Source: Halictus rubicundus (taxonomy: Eukaryota; Arthropoda; Insecta; Hymenoptera; Halictidae). From it: a stretch of DNA of 64,000 bases. The position numbers and the translations under genes were made by a program. How positions within the stretch are numbered: the stretch's first letter is position 1; every line of letters begins with the position of its first letter. The DNA lies in the NCBI RefSeq assembly GCF_050948215.1, contig NC_135165.1, positions 4,810,501 through 4,874,500 of the forward strand, read 5' to 3'. Below the pieces are notes generated by a model. The model ran no database searches. It was not told the DNA's origin and saw nothing but the letters and a program-made list of their open reading frames with translations. Of the stretch, positions 57,390 through 64,000 are shown one piece after another.

Positions 57390-60300
57390 ATATCAAAATG
57401 ATTATGAACATTTACACCCCGTCTATTTAAAGTATTCAAATGGTTATAAATTTTACACTCTTTCATTTCCAATATTTAGTTGATTATAAATAAGGACACC
57501 GTAAAAGAATGTTGCAGTGAAAGACATTGAGTAAATTGCAAAATCATTGTGAGTAGCACCATTGTAATTATACGTAGACTCCAATCGTGCTTAATCGTTC
57601 AATTTAACAGGAATTTATTGATCTCCTTGTTGGTTTCATTTTATTCTTTTAATCTTTTTACTACTTAAAATTACATCCACCCATTTCTGTCACAAATACA
57701 TCAAATCCACAGTCAAATTACAACCAGAATTTGAACCGTACAGGTTTTCAGTATCCTTTTTCACATTTTCGATAAATTGACTGAACAAAAGAGGGGAAGT
57801 GTGTAACCGTTGTTACACTCAATTTTTAATATGGAATAATTGTTTTTTTCCACTTGAACGCTAACACAGTTTTGACATGGTCCGCGCATTACTGTGCGAA
57901 AAGCAATAATTATCAAAAGAGAGCAGCTTATTTTCACCGGAGAGTAATAATTCAGTGGAAAATTTAAACAAACCGGATAAAACCGAGATATTGTTCCTGT
58001 GATCACGGAATTACGAGAAAAGGAAATAATCACGTTTATAAACGAACGTTCAACGTGTGTTGTTCATAAGCAAGTCCGCAAGAACAATCGCTGACAAACA
58101 TTTCATTTTCCGGAAGGCTTAACGCGGCTATTCATGCAGCAACGCGCATTCAAAATAAACAAATGATAATATACGTAATTTGGCGAGCGTATTCGCCCCG
58201 ACATTAATGTAATAGAAACTGTTGCGCACAATTAACCAGAGCCGTGCACCCCAAAGGGGTGAGTAATTTGAAACAATTCAAGAGTTGAAAGAAGGTATCA
58301 TACATAATATCGCAGTAAAAGAGCCCCTCCCTGCCACCCCCTCGTTCATAATATTTAAAACAATATTAACTCGCACGCCGCTCTTTTATCGCAGCAATTT
58401 TCTAATAATTTTAAGTATTGTCGCATGAAATTCCCGGCTAATATAATTAGCACGCTCGCATAATCTGTTAATTAATTACCCTCGTTATGCATTGAAAACG
58501 TCAAAGGCAAAATGGTGGGCCGCGCACTTCGAAGTTAAAAGAAATTTATAGTGCGCTATAATTTCGAGATAAAAGCATATTGTAAATTCATTGTAGCACA
58601 TCTTGTAATTACGGTAAATGTAATCATGACAGTGGGTGGGTTAAATGCAATAAATGATTCTCCTACGCGCAATCAAATATTACACGCACTCTTTCGATCT
58701 TTCCGTTGTTATTTATATTTTACTTCATCACATTTTTTACACACTATAAATAATGATTAGATTGTAAAATGGCAGCGCTATGTATGGACCACGTAGAAAT
58801 GCGAAACCAGTTTTGAAACAATTCTAGTGCGGTTTTAACTAAAAAATAACATTACGAAGCCGTACAAGTACCGAACAATTTAGTTTACTGTCTCTGTATT
58901 GCATCTCGAGGAGAGTATGTTTATTGCAACGAAAAAATGTAGAAACGCAAGGGAGAGAATACGCAATTTCAACCCTCGATGAACACAGTGCGTATTATCG
59001 TGGACAATGGGGGTTGCGGGTTCCCCTAATTTTTATTTCGAGCTACACCTATTTTTTTTTAACATCAATTATTTTAAAAGTTTGATAACGAGAGTCTCGC
59101 TTCAATTCCATTCCGGCTGTCCTAATACCCTCTATTCACGGCTCGTCGGGACACATTTTCATTCCAACTTTCATTTCTTTGGACTCGTGACATTCACATG
59201 ATGCTCGGGCGTAAACCCTGCGCTGTTATCGTCGCAACCATTTATAAATGTTTTCCCCCCGCGAAAGGTTTCACGATGCGAAAGTTCATCGTGTTTTCGT
59301 ATGTCTCCCTGTGCATGTGGGAACAGCGTTGAAGCCACGCGGCGCGTCTAAAAACGGCCGATTAAATTACATCTAATTAAAAGTGCTCGATGCTGAACTG
59401 CTCCCACTACCCGACTACAATTGTCGATGTATTTTCTGTGTTTACGCGCGCTTACCTTTTCGCTTACCTTGTCACCAGAATATAGTAGCCCTACACGATC
59501 TATGTCACAGCACCGACCCGAGGATCAAGACTTCACTGTATCTGGAAAAATTGAAATGAGTGCTAGATGAGAAAGTAACTTTAAAAAGGGAACTTGGTAG
59601 CACAGTTTTATATTAATTTTACTGAAATTTTCAATATAGGACACCGTGCTATATAAATGCAATAAGGTATGATTAACAGCAATCGATAGGCGAACACGCA
59701 CAAATCCAGGAAATATGAATAGAAAAATGAATACGTTTTCCCTTTTAGGAAGTCAGAGCTATTCGAAGCCATTCCTCAGCTATGAATTATTGATTTCGAA
59801 AAAGTGTAGGACAATCGCCAGTAGAAAATTCGCTGAAAACGTGAATAGCACGAGTCGATTTCCTGTCCTAACAGAAAACTATCGGTCAGACGTTCCAGTC
59901 GGTTCGGATTTAATAAGAACGCGTCGGGGTCATCGTGGACAATCAATTTTTCTATTTTTTTTTTTTTTTAATTTTTTGGTTCCATTCTTTCGGCCTTTAA
60001 CGAGGCAGCGCACGGTCGCGCACAGACAGAAAATGAACGGTCGAGCATTTCGAGCGGAAAATTAACGGATTTTAAAATAGTTGAGCGTTCACGGCCGGTT
60101 AGCCGCGCGACGCATTATACATTGCCGGTTATATTCAAATCGACTTATCGATTCGAGCCACGGCCGACAGCCGCCGCCGTTTCCCCGTACGAGCCATTCA
60201 TGTAAGTACGGTGTTATGCTTGTATCGTAATTAGGGTCGAGCACCTACTACCCACGCGAAATTGTTTTCCTACAAGCTGGCTCGAAGATAAAGCTCCTTT

Positions 60301-62577
60301 TATTCTCGGCCGCGCCGCGCGTTTTTCCCTCCGCCTTCTCTCTCGCCCGTTTTCATCTTTCCGTCGCGAGACACGCAAGGTGTGCGTTTTACCTGGGAAT
60401 TTTAGAACGGCAAATGCTCGAGCAATTTATTATGTAAGTCGCCGGATGATCGGCGGCTTGCTTTTTAAACCCCGCGAAATCGGGAAAAACGATTGCCGAG
60501 ATACGACGAGAAAATCGCGTGAAAATATTTCTCCGTCAACAAATTCAAACACTGGAGGAACTAAAATCCCAAAATTCCTTCATGTCTGATGATTCTTAGT
60601 GTAAGGAAACTTTATAAACTAGTGAGGCTGACAGAAATTCAGGCAACGCTACAGGAACAAAGGATATTATTTCTCCGTCAACAAATTCAAATTCAATCGC
60701 GTGAAAATTTCGCATAACACGGTTTTCTTATTAAAATTCGTGAAGCGGCCAAGGGTCGTGTGTGCTTTATTAAAATTTGCGGGAAAATGGATCCGCCAGA
60801 TTATAATTATAACAAATGGATTACAATTATGATTCGAAGTTTTAATCATAATTAACTTCGGATTTCATTGTTGCACCGGAACAACATTTTCAATGAAACA
60901 TCCACATACTTTCGGTGAGCGGCCGCTTGTTTCGAAATTTGAACATGTCGAAAACTTTTGAGGGGATGTGAAAGTATCCTCGTAATTATTGTTATCGTAT
61001 CAGTAATAATTAACATTATTAGCAATTGTATATCGAACACGTTATTTCATTTACAAAAGTGTGCATACGATTGAAAATAATATCGCCCATTTTTAGATTT
61101 CGTTTCCCGGAAGAATGGTTCATTTGTCGTTGCAATAACTCATCATTCCCGAGCTACCCGACAAAATGGAAATAATGAATATACAATTGATTGATGTGTA
61201 ATTGTTGTTCGTTTCATTGGTAAATAAAATTGACACGCCAGCAGGGAAATGATTTACGAGTCGACATAATAATTTACAATTTTCAGTATTTGTTACTATC
61301 AATACCAGACAATTCACAGAATTTGAAAATGTCTCTAGAAAATATGAAGAGGTGGAATAGTGGTACCTGTAACATTACACAACTGTAGATCATAAAGAAA
61401 GAAATTGAGAATCAGGTGAGGTTACTCAGAACAGTTAATTAACTATATTTATCAAATATGCGAAAATTCCAAAAAAGTCGACTGGTATAATTTCAAGTTA
61501 AATGGATTGATAAAAATGCGATAAACAACGCATGCTTACACAATATTTTTTTCTCATTTAGACTGAATATCGTTGCAGTGACATGTTGAATGCAATGCAA
61601 AATTGCCCTGCGGTGAACAATCCATAACAAATAGTACAAGAGAGGGGTTGTCAAGAAACTTTCCTATTGTAAATTACTGTGAATTAATGTAAAGTCCCAG
61701 TAAGTAAAGAGTCTTCTTGCAAAGAAATTAGTGCAGAAATTCGCAACAAAATATGAACAAAATCTGGCACCCAGCATGTGGAACACCCAGTATCGTTCTG
61801 CCTCGCAGAAAATATTGCGATCCACCGCGTCTAGGTCGTTGATATGACAAGATCGAATGCGCGAAACGTACAAGTTCCGGATAGCGAATCTCGGGGAGGA
61901 TCTTCTTTCTCGCGTGAAGAAAAAATTGGTTTAAGAATCGAGGCCACGCGGAGACGGGAGCAATTTGCTTGCTCGCGATTGCGCGAGCCCGGGCCCCTTA
62001 ATTCTGGCGTCGCCTCGACGACATAAATTCGGGGATAGAAGTTTCCGGGGAACGATCCGCGGGGCTGGGCCATCTCATGCAAGAAGTATCGAATCACTGA
62101 TCAGCCGCGGTGCAACTTCCACGTCAATATTATCTGCCTGATGGATCGAAATTATATTATAATCCCCGAGCCGCGTGATGGGTATCCTGATTGGACGGTA
62201 AATCGGTTCGCTAATAGTCCGCAGTTTTCAAAGTAGATCGTGACCTAATCGCCCCGTGAGCCCGTGTCGATCCCACTCGAACTTTTTCCAGGCTCGTGCG
62301 AGCTCTAATCTTTCGATCCGTGGTATCGGCGATCTCGCGTGAACCTCTTCCAACGTTCCTTCCACGATGATTCTTACGTGTTGACATACGTTGACTCTAT
62401 CGATTGCCAAGCGGACCGTTGACGACTAGACAATGCACTCTTGCGGAATTTTCTATACTCATAAAAATCAGGTCTGCATATTGAGTCATTCCAAGTCAAG
62501 TAAATCACTTTCTGTGATCGATAGCCGAGGTTTTCGTACACGTACACGTGGTTTTTGATAACAACTGCACAAAAATA
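57390..62577. other. Long gene-free stretch
   Basis: AT-rich with CpG-rich blocks at about 59200-60560 and 61800-62420. A small hairpin CACCCC/GGGGTG with loop AAA is at about 58247-58261, and a T15 run at 59955-59969. Two copies of TATTTCTCCGTCAACAAATTCAAA occur at about 60527 and 60667. Frames up to 116 codons have no domain. Strong-looking but unpaired 5' splice-site matches occur at about 60200 and 60432. Confidence 0.5.
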
Positions 62578-62895
62578 ATAGTTTCCTTGGGGGATACTTG
62601 TAACATAAATTTTGAACTGGATCCTTATGAGATAGTTTAGGTAAAATTAGGGAGGGTTTAATTGATCGTTTCACTGGATCTAAATTTGTGTATGCAATAG
62701 AGACCTCTGAATATTGCAATTCTTCCGAACCCCCGCAAGATAGCGCAAACAAATCGCAATGTTTTCTGGAGATACGTGCATTACAGATTTCTAAATTGAC
62801 TTTTATGACCTAGTATATGTTAATTTAGGGTGGGTTTAAGTCATCATTTTAACGATCTCACATTTACTTGGAAAATACATACCTCTGAATTTCGC
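62578..62895. repeat. Diverged tandem duplication, about 180-bp offset
   Basis: GTTTCCTTGGGGGATAC, then TTTAGGTAAAATTAGGGAGG, then CACTGGATCTAAATTTGTG and ACCTCTGAATATTGC (first unit) are matched in order by GTTTTCTGGAGATAC, GTTAATTTAGGGTGGGTTTA, AACGATCTCACATTTACTTG and ACCTCTGAATTTCGC (second unit, 62759-62895). Confidence 0.75.
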
Positions 62896-64000
62896 GAAAA
62901 ATCTCTTCATAAAAATGAATATCGATAGTTTATTTGTTTCGAAGGTCTGTACTGAGTGTAAAATGATAATTTCAACCTCCCCTGATTTCCCTGTGTAGTG
63001 TTGCTCTTTTATTCGAACAAAATCTGCGACAACTTCAGAAATATCCACACGTACTCCATTAAAATCAACTTCTTCCAAAACAATCCTATTATCTCGGAGT
63101 TGGCGAAGGGGTCATTCACCTTGAACATCCCCGGCAAGTTCCCGGAAGCTGTGCAGAGGCAGCTTCAAAATCGCGCATAAGTGGCTCGTTGCGGTGCATC
63201 ATCCCGGGCGAAAGTTTCGCGGACGCGTCCGCCGAAGAAAAAAAAAAAGAGAAAAGAAGAGACAACCGAGACCGCGCGGTTCTTCTTTACATCGGCGTGG
63301 CCTGTTTCAACATAAAAGGGTATCGTTCCTCCGCGTTACACGAGCAATCTTGATCCGCGACGGTATTTTCCTTTTCCCCGCGGGAAAGTGACTCTTCGGG
63401 CGACGTTTTTCCAGCGGTGCTTCGCGCCGCTTTCGAAAACGGAAGGAGAGAAGGACGAGTGGGTGGGGGAGAACGAAACCCGGGGAAACAGAGAAACGCC
63501 CAGGAAAAATATGATTGTCCATCTCGAGAGTTTCCGAGCATTTTCGCAAACGAGCGCTCGCGGCGGCTTTTCTCCGCCTATAACGAACGCTCCGCGGCTT
63601 GCTCGCTCGCTTAACCCTGCCGCTTTCCCGGGTCTTTCTCGACCCAATCTCGGTTTCGTTCCTTGTATTCGCCACTGTGCTTCCGTGGGATTTTTCGAAT
63701 CATCCCAATTTCTTCTACCATCGCATCTGTGAAAACTCTAAAAAATTCAGATATTTACCTATCCAACTATTTAGATATTTCTTTAAAAATAGTTATCGAT
63801 AGACCGCAAATTTGTAAAACATAACGTAGACATTTTTGGAAGAGCTGTATTTGTCTATCGCAAGTTTATGTTTGTACATTAACTGAAGCGTTGAAAATTG
63901 CTTACTGTACTCGTGTCAAAGTTTTCGTTTGTCAAAAATTTATCGGAATGAAAGCACGGGCCGTTTCTACATGTGGCAGTCGCCATACTCGGGCACGCTG
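62896..64000. other. Gene-free stretch to window end
   Basis: CpG-rich from about 63100 to 63720, AT-rich to the end. Frames of 60-122 codons overlap on both strands at 63287-63732 with no domain. Confidence 0.5.

Overview
The window looks like non-coding DNA from an insect nuclear genome, most likely a hymenopteran (bee, wasp or ant). That assignment is an inference from style: AT-rich DNA alternating with sharply bounded GC- and CpG-rich blocks, long (GA)n/(TC)n microsatellites, and many short cut-and-paste transposon derivatives. No protein-coding gene, tRNA or rRNA could be recognised with confidence. The open frames (the longest is 215 codons) lie mostly in GC-rich blocks where stop codons are rare, run through microsatellites, or fall inside repeats. 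The window is best read as intergenic DNA or the inside of a very large intron. The best hints of genes are a 48-nt candidate micro-exon (43881-43928) and an ORF with a signal-peptide-like start (50048).

The clearest content is mobile. Ten copies from five families of short (about 170-250 bp) elements begin and end in TTAA, as piggyBac-type insertions do, and each family has its own terminal inverted repeat (TIR): F1 at 2553, 17033 and 30942; F2 at 16854 and 37145; F3 at 2797 and 31218; F4 at 40706 and 48592; F5 at 22708. Most carry a short hairpin just inside one end. Where two hairpins can be compared, single stem positions have changed on both arms so that pairing is kept. The window also holds a complete 762-bp hAT derivative with a perfect 8-bp target duplication and the last 48 codons of its transposase (14369-15130), a 210-bp mariner deletion derivative keeping the transposase C terminus (29652-29862), a 0.4-kb TA-flanked element with 92-bp TIRs (48973-49377), and further TA-flanked TIR elements at 35916, 38792 and 52181.

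The most informative locus is 16680-17960. A satellite-like array with an exact 175-bp period is interrupted by an F2 element, which is itself interrupted by an F1 element. Both pre-insertion sites survive elsewhere in the window, so target, duplication and order of events can all be read directly.

Other structure: an A-rich 28-bp-unit minisatellite (9888-10440); degenerate tandem duplications at 16266, 25170, 28165, 29324, 42085 and 62578; an inverted repeat centred on a MITE (38660-39130); and several isolated perfect hairpins or palindromes (3998, 31833, 31974, 40373, 57361). The remaining AT-rich stretches showed nothing recognisable.
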